DNA of 64,000 nucleotides from Planctomycetota bacterium (GTDB lineage Bacteria; Planctomycetota; Planctomycetia; Planctomycetales; Planctomycetaceae), in contig JAFEBS010000038.1 in NCBI GenBank assembly GCA_018242525.1, forward strand, positions 63,438 to 127,437, in the 5' to 3' direction. The stretch's first letter is position 1. Each line of letters begins with the position of its first letter. Position numbers and translations under genes: made by a program. The notes below the pieces were generated by a model, which made no database searches, was not told the DNA's origin, and saw only the letters and a program-made list of their open reading frames with translations. This document shows, one piece after another, positions 44,168-54,080 of this stretch.

Positions 44168-44944
44168 ATGAACAGATTGCTGTGGCTGATTCTGGGCGGA
44201 ACGCTGTTCTGTAGTGCCTGCACACCCGTCCACGCTCAATTCTACGGTGGGTACGGCTACGGATTTCCCGGATACGGTCCCGGTTTCGGTGGATACTACC
44301 CGCCTTACGGGTATGGCGGGTTCGGATACGGTGGCTTTGGGTATGGCGGAATTGGTGGATTCGGATTTGGCAACAGTATCAATGGCATGGTTCCGCCGCC
44401 GTACGGTATGCCGGTTTCCAATCCCTACGTCGGCTATCCTGGGTTCGGCTGGTGGCCGTTGTTTGCCTCGGATGTGAAAGTGACGGCGGTTCCTGCTCAC
44501 ACTTCGCAACAACCGTCCGGAGCCGTTCCTGACGGATCGTCGACCAGTGCCCTCCAGCCACAGCAAACCAATCCAGTCGCATCGCAGGTGATCCACACGG
44601 GTGCCGAGATCAAGCTGATCTGCCCGAAGGATGTTGGCAAGTCGTTGACGTACACGCTGAACGGAAATCCGTTTACGACTCAGCCAGGTTATTCGCAGCA
44701 GTTTCGAGACGACCGGACCTGGAAGCTGGAATTCCAACGCGGACCGGACACCGCCGAGGTTGTCAGCTACACATTGAAGCCGGGTAAGTACAATTTCGGG
44801 ATCGGATCTCATGGGTGGGAATTGCGTCAAGTGATCATTGTTCCCACCGGCGAACTGCAACCCGCCCCTCAACCGATGCCCCCCGAAACGGCAACGCCCA
44901 CACCAACTCCAACGTCAGCACCGGGAAAAGCGCCGCAGGCGTGA
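44168..44944 (+). CDS. Secreted Gly/Tyr-rich protein of unknown function
   Basis: A 258-residue protein with a signal peptide (residues 1-24, ending VHAQF; the CSACTP stretch could alternatively be a lipobox). Residues 24-105 are Gly/Tyr/Phe-rich with irregular YGGFGYGGFGYGG repeats; residues about 105-145 are Ser/Pro/Gln-rich; residues about 145-225 form a compact beta-rich domain (GAEIKLICPKDVGKSLTYTL ... ELRQVIIVPTGEL); the tail is Pro/Thr-rich (PTPTPTSAP). The domain layout, a Gly/Tyr linker before a small beta domain, is common in planctomycete secreted proteins. GAGGA precedes the ATG. It stands 98 bases after the RND gene and may not belong to that cluster. Confidence 0.8.
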   Translation: MNRLLWLILGGTLFCSACTPVHAQFYGGYGYGFPGYGPGFGGYYPPYGYGGFGYGGFGYGGIGGFGFGNSINGMVPPPYGMPVSNPYVGYPGFGWWPLFASDVKVTAVPAHTSQQPSGAVPDGSSTSALQPQQTNPVASQVIHTGAEIKLICPKDVGKSLTYTLNGNPFTTQPGYSQQFRDDRTWKLEFQRGPDTAEVVSYTLKPGKYNFGIGSHGWELRQVIIVPTGELQPAPQPMPPETATPTPTPTSAPGKAPQA

Positions 44945-45000
44945 GGTCTGTCCAATCTTCGCGTGTCGTTTCCCTGTGGGAATCCGGCAGAATCGTATAC

Positions 45001-45098
45001 GCTTTGCCCAACAAATGGGGTCCGACCCCTACCACAGGTATCTGATTTGTGCGGAAGCCGCAGTGGGAGAGGGTCAGACCCCATTTGTAGGGCAATGC
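45001..45098. repeat. Inverted-repeat element B (REP/REPIN-like)
   Basis: Two 28-base arms, 45001-45028 (ending ACAAATGGGGTCCGACCC) and 45071-45098 (starting GGGTCAGACCCCATTTGT), are inverse complements with three mismatches around a 42-base interior. It sits between two plus-strand genes. The core GGGGTCTGACCC is shared with elements A and C. Confidence 0.85.
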
Positions 45099-45146
45099 GG
45101 GCTGCTTACACAATTCGCCGTTCCACGCGTGTTTCGAGGTTCGTGA

Positions 45147-46322
45147 ATGACCGATCCACTGCCGTTGTTGAAAGACCTGGTGTCAATTCCCAGCGTGAAT
45201 CCGATGGGACGCGATGTCTCGGGCCCGGAATTCTTCGAAGGGCGAGTCACGGCGTACCTGGAATCGCATTTATCGCGGCTGGGAGTCCCGTACGAAACCG
45301 TGGAAACCGCTCCCGGCCGATGCAATGTCCTGGCACGGTTGGATTCGGCCGGCGCCAACAGGACCGTGTTGCTGGATGCTCATCAGGATACAGTTCCGGT
45401 CGATGGAATGACGATTCCCCCGTTCGAGCCGACCGAAGCGGACGGCCGGATCTATGGTCGTGGATCCTGCGACGTCAAAGGGGGATTGGCCGCGATGCTG
45501 GCCGCGTTCACAAAGCTGGCGGCAACTCGACCAGCCGGCATGGCCAACGTTGTCTTGAGCTGCACCTGCGACGAAGAAGCCACCAGCCTGGGAATCAATC
45601 ATCTGGCAGGAAGCTGGACCGGAAAGACACCGTCCTACCGACTCTGTCCGCAGCGCCCCGACGTTGCGGTGGTTGCCGAACCGACCGAATTGGACATCGT
45701 CGTCGCTCACCGCGGAGCCACCCGGTGGAAACTGCACACCGCCGGCCGAGCCTGTCACAGTTCCCGACCGTCAGAAGGGGTGAACGCGATTTATCGCATG
45801 GCACGCGTCTTGAAGTGCCTGGAAGATTATGCCGCCTGGTTACCCGATTCACGGCCTGCGCATCGACTGTGCGGCCCCGCCACGCTCAGTGTCGGCCTGA
45901 TCAGCGGCGGCAGCAGCGTCAACGTGGTTCCGGACGCCTGTGTCATCGAGTTGGATCGACGTGTCATCCCCGGTGAAGAGAACCTGGAAGTTCAGGCGGA
46001 AATTGTGGCCCACCTGAAAAAGCATCTCGATTTCGACGTCGTCCATGATCAACCGTATTGTACCAGCCCGGCCATGGGTGACGATTTGAACGGCGATCTG
46101 GCAGAACAACTGAGTCAGTCGATCGCGGCCGTTGTCGGGGCCCGGCAAGTCATCGGCGTTCCGTACGGGACTCACGCCTCCCGCCTGGCGCGCGTGGGCG
46201 TTCCCTCGGTCGTGTTTGGCCCGGGAAACATCGCCCAGGCGCATACGAAGGACGAATGGATCGCCATCGACCAGTTGCGACAGGCGGCCGACGTCTACTA
46301 CCACTTTTGTGCCAACGGTTGA
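45147..46322 (+). CDS. M20 family metallopeptidase (ArgE/DapE-like)
   Basis: A 391-residue di-zinc M20 hydrolase. Metal and catalytic residues are visible: His79 and Asp81 in LLDAHQDTVP, Asp109 in GRGSCDVKGGLAAML, the Glu143-Glu144 pair in CTCDEEATS, Glu178 in VAEPTELD, and a C-terminal His in IAQAHTKDEW. A dimerisation domain (about 185-300, HRGATRWKLHTAGRACHSS) interrupts the catalytic domain. Members remove acyl or aminoacyl groups (acetylornithine, succinyl-diaminopimelate, dipeptides); the exact substrate is not determinable. There is no recognisable ribosome site, and element B lies just upstream. The amidohydrolase gene follows 148 bases later. Confidence 0.93.
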   Translation: MTDPLPLLKDLVSIPSVNPMGRDVSGPEFFEGRVTAYLESHLSRLGVPYETVETAPGRCNVLARLDSAGANRTVLLDAHQDTVPVDGMTIPPFEPTEADGRIYGRGSCDVKGGLAAMLAAFTKLAATRPAGMANVVLSCTCDEEATSLGINHLAGSWTGKTPSYRLCPQRPDVAVVAEPTELDIVVAHRGATRWKLHTAGRACHSSRPSEGVNAIYRMARVLKCLEDYAAWLPDSRPAHRLCGPATLSVGLISGGSSVNVVPDACVIELDRRVIPGEENLEVQAEIVAHLKKHLDFDVVHDQPYCTSPAMGDDLNGDLAEQLSQSIAAVVGARQVIGVPYGTHASRLARVGVPSVVFGPGNIAQAHTKDEWIAIDQLRQAADVYYHFCANG

Positions 46323-46470
46323 TCAGGCACAATACTCGCCTGACGCGCCGGCGAAGGATTTTCGTGTTGGATCCGCTGAGGCCAATTCCTCGCTCGAATG
46401 TCGGCGAATACGACCAAACCATGCCTTGCAGATCTGTTCTTTTTCAGCGAACGTGCTCAGGACTGACACC

Positions 46471-47751
46471 ATGAAGACGGCGACCGGAGTGACAGTGATC
46501 GAACATGGGCAACTTGTCGACGGAACCGGATCCGCCCCAGTTCCGGACGGTGCGCTGGTCATCGAAAACGGACGGATTCAATACGCCGGCCCTGCCGCCG
46601 CGATGCCGCTGGTGGATCGCGACGCGACCCGGATCGACGCCAGGGGCGGCACCATCATGCCCGGCCTGGTGGAGGCTCATTTTCACGCGACGTACTTCAA
46701 TGTGGCCGCGCTGGAAGACCTGGACATCAAGTACCCGGTTGAATACGTCACGCTGCTGGCCGCCTGCAACGCGAAGCTGGCCCTGGAATGTGGATACACG
46801 TCGGCCCGCAGCGGTGGCAGCCTGTTCAACATTGACGTCTGGCTGAAAAAGGCGATCGAAAACGACCTGATGCCCGGGCCACGACTGGCAACGAGCGGCC
46901 GGGAGATTTGCGGAGTCGGCGGGTTGATGGATTGGAACCCGGATTTCCGCAAGATCGGCATGGAAGGTCTGGTCCTGCTGGTGAATGGCCCGGATGAAGC
47001 TCGGGCGGCCGTTCGCAAGCTGGTCAAAGATGGTGTGGAATGGGTGAAGACCTATCCCACGGGCGATGCCGCTTCCCCCGACATCAACGATCATCACACG
47101 TTGTGCATGACGTTTGAAGAAATGCACGCTGTCGTGGCGACGGCTCACAATCACGGGCTGAAGGTCACGGGTCACTGTCGAGCCACCCAGGGAATCAAGA
47201 ACGCCTTGCGGGCGGGGTATGACGCCATCGAACATGGAACCTTCGTCGATGACGAGGCCCTGCAAATGATCCTCGAGCGGAATACGCCGGTCGTTCCCGC
47301 CCTGTACTTCGAACTGGCCAGCATCGAACGCGGACCCGAATTCGGTCTGCCTCAAGCGGTGATTGACGGACATCAGGAAACGTTGGAAGGGGGCGCGGAA
47401 AGTGCGCGCCGAATCCTGAAGGCCGGTGGCCGGATCGGACTGGGGGGCGACTACGGATTCGGCTGGAACCCTCACGGTGACTACGCGCGGGAATTGACGT
47501 TCTTCGTCAAATACGTGGGATTCACGCCGCTGGAAACCCTGATGTGCGCCACAAAAACCGGAGCAGAGATCCTGGGCCGAGATCACGAACTGGGCACCTT
47601 GGAAGCGGGCAAGCTGGCCGACGTCCTGGTTGTCGACGGCGACGTCGTGGCCGACATTTCAATCCTGGAAGACCGACGCCGGTTTATCGCCGTGATGCAG
47701 GGGGGCATCGTCAAATCCGGCCGACTGATGGACCCTGCGGGATTGAGTTGA
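46471..47751 (+). CDS. Metal-dependent amidohydrolase (imidazolonepropionase/prolidase-like)
   Basis: A 426-residue amidohydrolase-superfamily TIM barrel. Metal-binding marks are His70 and His72 (VEAHFH), Lys193 in EWVKTYPTG as probable carboxylated lysine, His235 (GHCRA), His255 (EHGTF) and Asp327 (GGDYGFG). The small N-terminal beta-sandwich is GQLVDGTGSAPVPDGALVIE. The start at 46471 has AGGA eight bases upstream; the frame is open far upstream but overlaps the M20 gene. Related enzymes cleave dipeptides or cyclic amides; with the M20 peptidase before it, amino acid or dipeptide catabolism is likely (inference). Confidence 0.92.
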   Translation: MKTATGVTVIEHGQLVDGTGSAPVPDGALVIENGRIQYAGPAAAMPLVDRDATRIDARGGTIMPGLVEAHFHATYFNVAALEDLDIKYPVEYVTLLAACNAKLALECGYTSARSGGSLFNIDVWLKKAIENDLMPGPRLATSGREICGVGGLMDWNPDFRKIGMEGLVLLVNGPDEARAAVRKLVKDGVEWVKTYPTGDAASPDINDHHTLCMTFEEMHAVVATAHNHGLKVTGHCRATQGIKNALRAGYDAIEHGTFVDDEALQMILERNTPVVPALYFELASIERGPEFGLPQAVIDGHQETLEGGAESARRILKAGGRIGLGGDYGFGWNPHGDYARELTFFVKYVGFTPLETLMCATKTGAEILGRDHELGTLEAGKLADVLVVDGDVVADISILEDRRRFIAVMQGGIVKSGRLMDPAGLS

Positions 47752-48067
47752 TCTGCCGGACTGCGACGGCGCACTTCGGATTTTCGACGCATTGAGGTCC
47801 TGAAACCGGGGCCGTCTCATGTCCATCGGCAGATGCTGTTGCGAACCTGACGGCCGGGGATTTTCCGGAGTTCGCCAGAACTTTGCGCCGCATCCTTGAA
47901 GCTCGCTCCCTACTTATTCATTCTTTGTGTTTTGCGGCGGCGTGCATCCACGGATCAATCATCCGGAAATTCGCGTTGTTGAGTCATCCGCTGGCTCGAG
48001 CCTGCATCGGGTGGATGCCGGTCGCTCGACAGCGGGTGCGACTGACGTTTCTGGAGCATTGTTCACG
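47752..48067. other. Intergenic region before the decarboxylase gene
   Basis: About 315 bases without coding character. A weak GC-rich palindromic patch lies near 47800-47830. No ribosome site precedes the ATG at 48068. Confidence 0.4.
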
Positions 48068-50350
48068 ATGAAGTTTAGATTTCCCATCGTCATCATCGAC
48101 GAGGATTTTCGTTCAGAGAACACATCGGGCCTGGGGATTCGCGCGCTGGCGGACGCGATTCAACTGGAAGGGATGGAAGTTCTGGGGGTCACCAGTTACG
48201 GCGACCTGTCCCAGTTTGCCCAGCAGCAAAGTCGCGCGTCGGCATTTATCCTGTCGATCGACGACGAAGAATTCACCCCCGGACAGGAGCTTGATCCGGC
48301 CATCATCAAGTTACGGGGATTCATCAACGAAATCCGGTTCAAGAACGCGGAAATCCCGATCTACCTGTATGGCGAAACGCGTACGTCCAGTCACATTCCC
48401 AACGATATTCTGCGGGAACTGCATGGCTTCATTCACATGTTCGAGGACACGCCGGAATTCGTGGCCCGACACATTATCCGTGAAGCCAAAGCGTACATCG
48501 ACAGCCTGTCCCCGCCGTTCTTCCGGGCGCTGGTGGAATACGCCAACGATGGTTCCTATTCCTGGCACTGCCCGGGACATTCGGGCGGCGTCGCATTCCT
48601 GAAGAGCCCTGTGGGGCAGATGTTTCACCAGTTTTTCGGCGAAAACATGCTGCGGGCGGACGTCTGCAACGCGGTGGAAGAACTTGGCCAACTGCTGGAC
48701 CATACAGGACCGGTCGCTGCGTCGGAACGGAATGCGGCCCGAATCTTCAATGCCGATCATTGTTTCTTCGTCACCAACGGGACCTCGACCTCCAATAAGA
48801 TGGTCTGGCACTCGACCGTGGCCTCCGGCGACATCGTCGTGGTGGATCGCAACTGCCACAAGTCGATCCTGCATTCCATTATCATGACGGGGGCGGTTCC
48901 GGTGTTCCTGACGCCGACACGGAATCACCTGGGAATCATCGGGCCCATCCCTCTGGAAGAATTCAAGCTGGAAAACATCCAGAAGAAAATTGAAGCCAAT
49001 CCGTTTGCAAAGGAGGCACAGGCGAAGTTCCCCAATCGCAAGCCACGGATCCTGACGATTACGCAAAGCACGTACGACGGGATCATCTACAATGTCGAGA
49101 CGCTGAAGGGACTGCTGGACGGCAAGATCGGCACCCTGCATTTCGACGAAGCGTGGCTGCCGCACGCCGCCTTCCACGAGTTCTATCGCAACATGCACGC
49201 GATCGGCCGGGACCGGCCCCGGACGAAGACGTCCATGATCTTCGCGACTCACTCGACGCACAAGCTGCTGGCAGGGATCTCGCAGGCATCGCAGATCCTG
49301 GTGCGCGAATCGGAAACGCAGAAACTCGACCGGCACGTCTTCAATGAAGCCTACCTGATGCATACTTCGACTTCGCCTCAGTACGCGATCATTGCGTCGT
49401 GCGACGTCGCCGCGGCAATGATGGAACCCCCTGGCGGCACCGCCCTGGTGGAAGAATCGATCGTCGAAGCGATCAACTTCCGTCGCGCGATGCGGAAGGT
49501 CGAAGACGAGTGGGGCAAGGACTGGTGGTTCAAAGTCTGGGGCCCGGAAAAGCTGGCCGAAGACGGGATTGGTGAACGGGACGACTGGATGTTGAAGGCC
49601 AATGCGAAGTGGCATGGCTTCGGCAATCTGGCTCCCGGATTCAACATGCTCGATCCGATCAAGGCGACGCTGATCACGCCTGGCCTGGATGTCTCGGGCA
49701 AGTTCGCCAAGACCGGCATCCCAGCCTCAATCGTCACCCGTTACCTGGTGGAACACGGGGTCATTGTCGAAAAGACGGGGCTGTATTCGTTCTTCATCAT
49801 GTTCACGATCGGGATCACCAAGGGCCGGTGGAACACGCTGGTGAGCGCCCTGCAGCAGTTCAAGGACGATTACGACAAGAATCAGCCGATGTGGCGGATC
49901 CTGCCCGAGTTCTGCCAGCATTATCCCCGTTACGAGGGGATCGGGTTGAAGGACCTGTCACAGCAGATTCACGACACATACAAGGCCCATGACGTCGCCC
50001 GCGTGACCACGGAAATGTATACCTCGGTGATGCAGCCTTCGATGAAGCCGTCGGAAGCCTACGGAATGCTGGCTCACGGGGAAATCGATCGCGTGGAAAT
50101 CGACGACCTGGAAGGCCGCGCCACCAGCGTGCTGCTGACCCCGTATCCCCCCGGTATCCCGCTGCTGATTCCGGGCGAATGCTTCAACAAGACGATTGTC
50201 GAGTACCTGAAGTTTGCCCGGATGTTTAACGAAAAATTCCCTGGGTTCGACACGGACATTCACGGACTGGTGGCGGACACCATCGACGGAAAACGGATTT
50301 ACTATGTCGACTGCGTGCGAAAGGCCGGCTCGACGAAAAGCAACGTGTGA
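48068..50350 (+). CDS. Orn/Lys/Arg decarboxylase (large, fold III, inducible type)
   Basis: A 760-residue PLP enzyme of the AdiA/CadA/SpeF class. An N-terminal wing domain resembling a response-regulator fold (about 1-130, FPIVIIDEDFRSENTSGLGI) is followed by a PLP domain with SYSWHCPGHSGGVAFLKSPV (about 156-175), FFVTNGTSTSNKMVWHS (about 236-252), FDEAWLPHAAFHEFYRN and the Schiff-base lysine Lys399 in ATHSTHKLLAGISQASQ. The C-terminal domain ends with LTPYPPGIPLLIPGE (about 683-697). Arginine decarboxylase is the most likely activity (agmatine for polyamines or acid resistance), lysine is possible; the choice cannot be made by eye. The start at 48068 was chosen because the wing domain begins there. 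Confidence 0.94.
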   Translation: MKFRFPIVIIDEDFRSENTSGLGIRALADAIQLEGMEVLGVTSYGDLSQFAQQQSRASAFILSIDDEEFTPGQELDPAIIKLRGFINEIRFKNAEIPIYLYGETRTSSHIPNDILRELHGFIHMFEDTPEFVARHIIREAKAYIDSLSPPFFRALVEYANDGSYSWHCPGHSGGVAFLKSPVGQMFHQFFGENMLRADVCNAVEELGQLLDHTGPVAASERNAARIFNADHCFFVTNGTSTSNKMVWHSTVASGDIVVVDRNCHKSILHSIIMTGAVPVFLTPTRNHLGIIGPIPLEEFKLENIQKKIEANPFAKEAQAKFPNRKPRILTITQSTYDGIIYNVETLKGLLDGKIGTLHFDEAWLPHAAFHEFYRNMHAIGRDRPRTKTSMIFATHSTHKLLAGISQASQILVRESETQKLDRHVFNEAYLMHTSTSPQYAIIASCDVAAAMMEPPGGTALVEESIVEAINFRRAMRKVEDEWGKDWWFKVWGPEKLAEDGIGERDDWMLKANAKWHGFGNLAPGFNMLDPIKATLITPGLDVSGKFAKTGIPASIVTRYLVEHGVIVEKTGLYSFFIMFTIGITKGRWNTLVSALQQFKDDYDKNQPMWRILPEFCQHYPRYEGIGLKDLSQQIHDTYKAHDVARVTTEMYTSVMQPSMKPSEAYGMLAHGEIDRVEIDDLEGRATSVLLTPYPPGIPLLIPGECFNKTIVEYLKFARMFNEKFPGFDTDIHGLVADTIDGKRIYYVDCVRKAGSTKSNV

Positions 50351-50358
50351 GGCGTTGT

Positions 50359-52320
50359 CTAGTCGAGACCCAGGTGCTGTTTCAGAAACAGGACTTCAAC
50401 GGCCCGTTGATAGTCGCTGTTGTCCTTTTTGCTGAACCCGTGTCCTTCGTTATTGGCGAACACGGTCCAGACGGGGCTGTTGCCCGCCCGGACTTTGGCG
50501 GCGATTTGTTCGGCTTCGAAGAACGGGACGCGCGGATCGTTGCGGCCGTGAATGACCAGCAGGGCCGCGCGAATCTTCTCGGCATTGTTCAGGGGACTGA
50601 TTCGCTCGAACACCGCCTTCATCTGCGGGTCGCGTTCGTCGCCGTACTCAGCTCGCCGCAGGTCCACCCGGTAGGCGGCTGTCCGTTCCAGGAACGTCAC
50701 AAAGCTGGCAATTCCCACCACGTCGATTCCCGCCTTGATTCGATCGCCGAAGTTCGTCAATGACGCCAGGACCATGTAACCGCCGTACGATCCGCCCGCC
50801 ACGGCTACCCGCTGCGCATCCAGTTCCGGCTGCTGGCCGATCCAGTCCAGCAGTGCGCCGATGTCCTTGACGCTGTCTTCCCGCTTCTCGGCGTTGTCCA
50901 GTTGCAGGTATGTCTTGCCGTACCCCGCCGAACCCCGGACGTTGGGGCAGATCACCGCGATCCCCAACTCGTTCACGTAGAACTGAATGATGGGAGAGAA
51001 GAACGGCTGGTATTGCGATTCCGGTCCGCCGTGAATACTGATGTAAACCGGAACAGGCTTGCGTGAACGGTTGTCGCCGGCCACCGGCCGTGGCTGGAAG
51101 TAGTACGCCGGGATGGTTCGGCCGTCGAACGATTTGAACTGGATACGGGATGGTGCCACAAACGACGCGGGATTCAGGCCGCCGACTTCGCTGAAAGTCC
51201 AGCGTGTTAATTCGCCGGATTCCAGGTGCAGCGAGTACGCGTCCGCCGGAGCGTCCGGACGGGCGAGCGTGAATCCGAGTTTCCGGCCATCCGGCGAGAA
51301 TTCGAGCCCCGCCAGGATTCCCAGTGGAAGTTTCAGTTCGCGCCGCGGTCCTTGACCGTTTGGCAGCAGATACAGCCGGCTGGCCCCGTCCTCGTTGACC
51401 GTGATGGCGACATGGCCGGCTTCAGGGTCCACCGCCAGGTCACTGACGTCCCAGGCGATGTCGTCGGTCACGCCTTCGTACTTCTGCGAGGCGAGATCGA
51501 ATCGGACCAGGCGACGGAATTCGGCACCTGCATCGGTCGCCAGAAGGATCGACTTGCCGTCGGCGGAAAAGATCATCGGTCCCGCCGCCGCCTTGTCGCG
51601 TGTTGGCAACGGCACGTCGGTCCGTTGGCCGGTCGAAACATCCAGGAGCGCGGGATACGACTCATTGGCGGACACGTAGCGGGAAATCAGCAGGGTTTTT
51701 CCGTCGCGGGACCAGTCGTAGGCATTCCACGACTGTTTTTCGACGGGCATCAGCAGTTTCATCGATGCGGGTTCACGGGGATCGGCGATGTACAAGTCGA
51801 CGTCGCGACCGTTTCGTTGATTACTGGTGATCACGATTTGCGATCCGTCGTGCCGAACGGCTCCCAGCTTGTTCCGGGATTTTCCATCGGTCAGCAGTCG
51901 CGTCTGGAAGTTCCTGCGGTCCAGCAGATAAACCTGATCATTCTCGTTGCCGCCAGCATCCATCAGCAGCAGGATCGATCCATCCGTGGCCCGGGGGATG
52001 AAGGCCCCCGAGACCGGTTCGTCAAAAAAAGTGATTTGTTCGCGCCGGCCGCCGGGTTCAAGGACCCGATGCAATTGTGCCGCGTTGCCAAAGCGGGTGG
52101 CGATCAGGATTCCGGTTCCGTCCGGTGCCCAACCGCGAAAGGCGGCCCCGCGCACACTTTGATACTGCGCCAGCGTCGCCGCCAGGGCCGGCGGAACGAC
52201 GGGAACATCCCGGGCTTCAATCGCCGCCGGCCGCCGGGGGTCATCCGCCGCCTGTGTACCAGGTGTGGCGGCGAAGAAAACCATCCCGAGGATCAGACCT
52301 GTTGAGCTGCGCAGAGTCAT
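50359..52320 (-). CDS. Exported S9 family prolyl oligopeptidase-like peptidase
   Basis: A 653-residue secreted serine peptidase. The signal peptide is residues 1-24 (GTQAAD cleavage). A beta-propeller occupies about 45-390 with repeated blades (FSADGKSILLAT, FSPDGRKLGFTL). The alpha/beta-hydrolase domain begins at about 395 with PVYISIHGGPESQYQPFF, and the triad is Ser511 in AVAGGSYGGYM, Asp595 in VIHGRNDPRVP, and His627 in NNEGHGF. It would trim peptides in the periplasm. Its stop is nine bases from the decarboxylase stop (convergent), and the HEAT-repeat gene lies 33 bases upstream on the same strand. Confidence 0.95.
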   Translation of the reverse strand: MTLRSSTGLILGMVFFAATPGTQAADDPRRPAAIEARDVPVVPPALAATLAQYQSVRGAAFRGWAPDGTGILIATRFGNAAQLHRVLEPGGRREQITFFDEPVSGAFIPRATDGSILLLMDAGGNENDQVYLLDRRNFQTRLLTDGKSRNKLGAVRHDGSQIVITSNQRNGRDVDLYIADPREPASMKLLMPVEKQSWNAYDWSRDGKTLLISRYVSANESYPALLDVSTGQRTDVPLPTRDKAAAGPMIFSADGKSILLATDAGAEFRRLVRFDLASQKYEGVTDDIAWDVSDLAVDPEAGHVAITVNEDGASRLYLLPNGQGPRRELKLPLGILAGLEFSPDGRKLGFTLARPDAPADAYSLHLESGELTRWTFSEVGGLNPASFVAPSRIQFKSFDGRTIPAYYFQPRPVAGDNRSRKPVPVYISIHGGPESQYQPFFSPIIQFYVNELGIAVICPNVRGSAGYGKTYLQLDNAEKREDSVKDIGALLDWIGQQPELDAQRVAVAGGSYGGYMVLASLTNFGDRIKAGIDVVGIASFVTFLERTAAYRVDLRRAEYGDERDPQMKAVFERISPLNNAEKIRAALLVIHGRNDPRVPFFEAEQIAAKVRAGNSPVWTVFANNEGHGFSKKDNSDYQRAVEVLFLKQHLGLD

Positions 52321-52353
52321 ATTGTCAACCTTGGACCGCGAATGGGGCTGGCG

Positions 52354-53652
52354 TCAGAACTTTTCATCATCTTCGATGTCATCGCGCTGGGCGGCGGCGA
52401 TCAAGGCGCGGCCGGCTTCAATGCTGCGTTCCACCGGGGCGCGGGGATCTTCGTTCGCTTCCAGCTCCCAGCAGCAATGCAGGGCGTAAATGTCCTCCGG
52501 CGGCATCGACGGACTGACTTCATCGATGAGTGAAAAGGTGATGCTGCCGGTCATTCCGATCCCTTCGCCTTCAGAATCGTCATCCGGGGACGCGACATAC
52601 TTGTACTTGAACAGCCACAACGTACGCCAGTCGTTGGTGGGTGGCCAGTACAGTTCGCGGGTGTCGTAGACCTCGATTTCATCGGGAGGCAGTCCGTATT
52701 CCTGCGGGTGCGACAACCACTCGCACATTTCCGACAGGGCGATGAAATCCGGGTCGTTGGCCTCTTCGGGCACGGCGTCCAGGCGTTTCAGTTCCTGCAG
52801 GTAGGTCCGGGCCGTGATGGCGTGGTCCCGTTCGCGGCAGAGTCGGGCGAGAAACTCGATTCCCGATTCATCCCCCAGGACGGCAGAAGCCCATGCCCCC
52901 TCCATCTGCACCCCCAGATCCGGGTGATCCATGGCCAGCGCCAGCAGTTCGGTCCGGGGCGGATCTGTGATAAACGGCAGCGACGCGGAGGCCGCGTGTG
53001 CGTAGCTGAATTCGTCTTCATCCTCGCTGGACAGCCAGTCGCGCAGCTTCGTAATCCCCTCGGGCGTATTAAACGGGTGCTCTTTAATCACGCGGTCACG
53101 GCAGAGTCGATTGACCCAGTCCAGCAGAGCGACGCTTACAAATCCGTCGGGCAACGGCGTGCTCAGGCGTCGAATCAATTGGGGAATCAGCGGGTCGGTA
53201 TCACTGAGCTGCTCGAAGATGACCGCCCACAGATAGCCGTCCTGCAACGCCACGCTGTAGGCTGACTGGACAACCCGATCCAGACCTTCCTCGGTTCCAT
53301 AGCGGGCAAAAATCTTCAGGGCGAACAGCAGGTCGCTGTCGCATTCGCCGGGATCGACCAGACGCGCATCAAACGCATCGATCAGCAGCGGAATCCCTTT
53401 TTTGGCAAGGTGCCGAAACGCCTCGGCCGACGTCACCGATTGAAACAGTCGCACCAGTTCCGGAAAGGCAGACATCGCTTCATCGCTGTCGATCGCCTGT
53501 TCAACGAATTCGACCATTGCGCCGGAGAGCGCTTCTGCATCTGCCAGGGTCGAGATTTCATAGTCGCCCAGATCGTTCAATTCGTCGTACAGATCCCCCT
53601 CGGGCGCAAGACCGCGTGTAAGGGCGGCTTGGAGGAGACTTGGCTTGCTCAT
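52354..53652 (-). CDS. HEAT-repeat-like protein of unknown function
   Basis: A 432-residue soluble protein without signal or membrane helix. Residues about 40-320 are a string of amphipathic helix pairs resembling HEAT/Armadillo repeats (FRHLAKKGIPLLIDAFDARL, DPLIPQLIRRLSTPLPDGFV, LGVQMEGAWASAVLGDESGI). The C-terminal part, about 330-420, is different and rich in aromatic and acidic residues (YWPPTNDWRTLWLFKYKYVA, SPDDDSEGEGIGMTGSITFS). I do not recognise the C-terminal domain. The start at 53652 (MSKPSLLQAAL) is preferred to 53682. It precedes the S9 peptidase gene with 33 bases between, so the two may be co-transcribed. Confidence 0.75.
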   Translation of the reverse strand: MSKPSLLQAALTRGLAPEGDLYDELNDLGDYEISTLADAEALSGAMVEFVEQAIDSDEAMSAFPELVRLFQSVTSAEAFRHLAKKGIPLLIDAFDARLVDPGECDSDLLFALKIFARYGTEEGLDRVVQSAYSVALQDGYLWAVIFEQLSDTDPLIPQLIRRLSTPLPDGFVSVALLDWVNRLCRDRVIKEHPFNTPEGITKLRDWLSSEDEDEFSYAHAASASLPFITDPPRTELLALAMDHPDLGVQMEGAWASAVLGDESGIEFLARLCRERDHAITARTYLQELKRLDAVPEEANDPDFIALSEMCEWLSHPQEYGLPPDEIEVYDTRELYWPPTNDWRTLWLFKYKYVASPDDDSEGEGIGMTGSITFSLIDEVSPSMPPEDIYALHCCWELEANEDPRAPVERSIEAGRALIAAAQRDDIEDDEKF

Positions 53653-54080
53653 GAACAATTGACCCTGGCAAAACGAGGACACAAATCCGAATCAGACCAC
53701 GATCTCAATTCTAACATTGATCGACCAGCTTGTCGTGAGCCCCGTCGGTTCGATCCGATTCGATCCGAGATCCAGCGTGTTTCACCTTCGGCCCTTTACA
53801 TTCCGGATCGAAAACGGCCATATTACCAGGTACCGATTCTGCGTGACTTCTGGTCTCGCCCCCGGTTGTCTCCATTTCCCCGATGCTGCTCATTTCCACA
53901 AAGACGCTGTCGTCCACGGGTGAATTTCCAAAGTCATCCGAAGCGTGAGCGAGGGCGAGTTTGTGCAATGCGACTGACGCCCGCAACACGGAAGGACTCG
54001 CGCCCTTCGCTCAGATTTCCGGGGCCATCCCTGGACCGCAATTTGATCATTCTCACCATGCCACTGGAGGTTTCCTGCTC
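53653..54080. other. Intergenic region between divergent HEAT-like gene and Gfo/Idh/MocA gene
   Basis: About 430 bases, no supported gene. The stretch GGTTCGATCCGATTCGATCCG near 53747-53767 looks like a small tandem/palindromic patch, not a tRNA. Promoters for both flanking units should be here. Confidence 0.4.

Noticed and set aside
53740..53780. Possible tRNA T-arm (GGTTCGATCC)
   Set aside because: No acceptor or anticodon stem can be formed around it; it is a short repeated patch.
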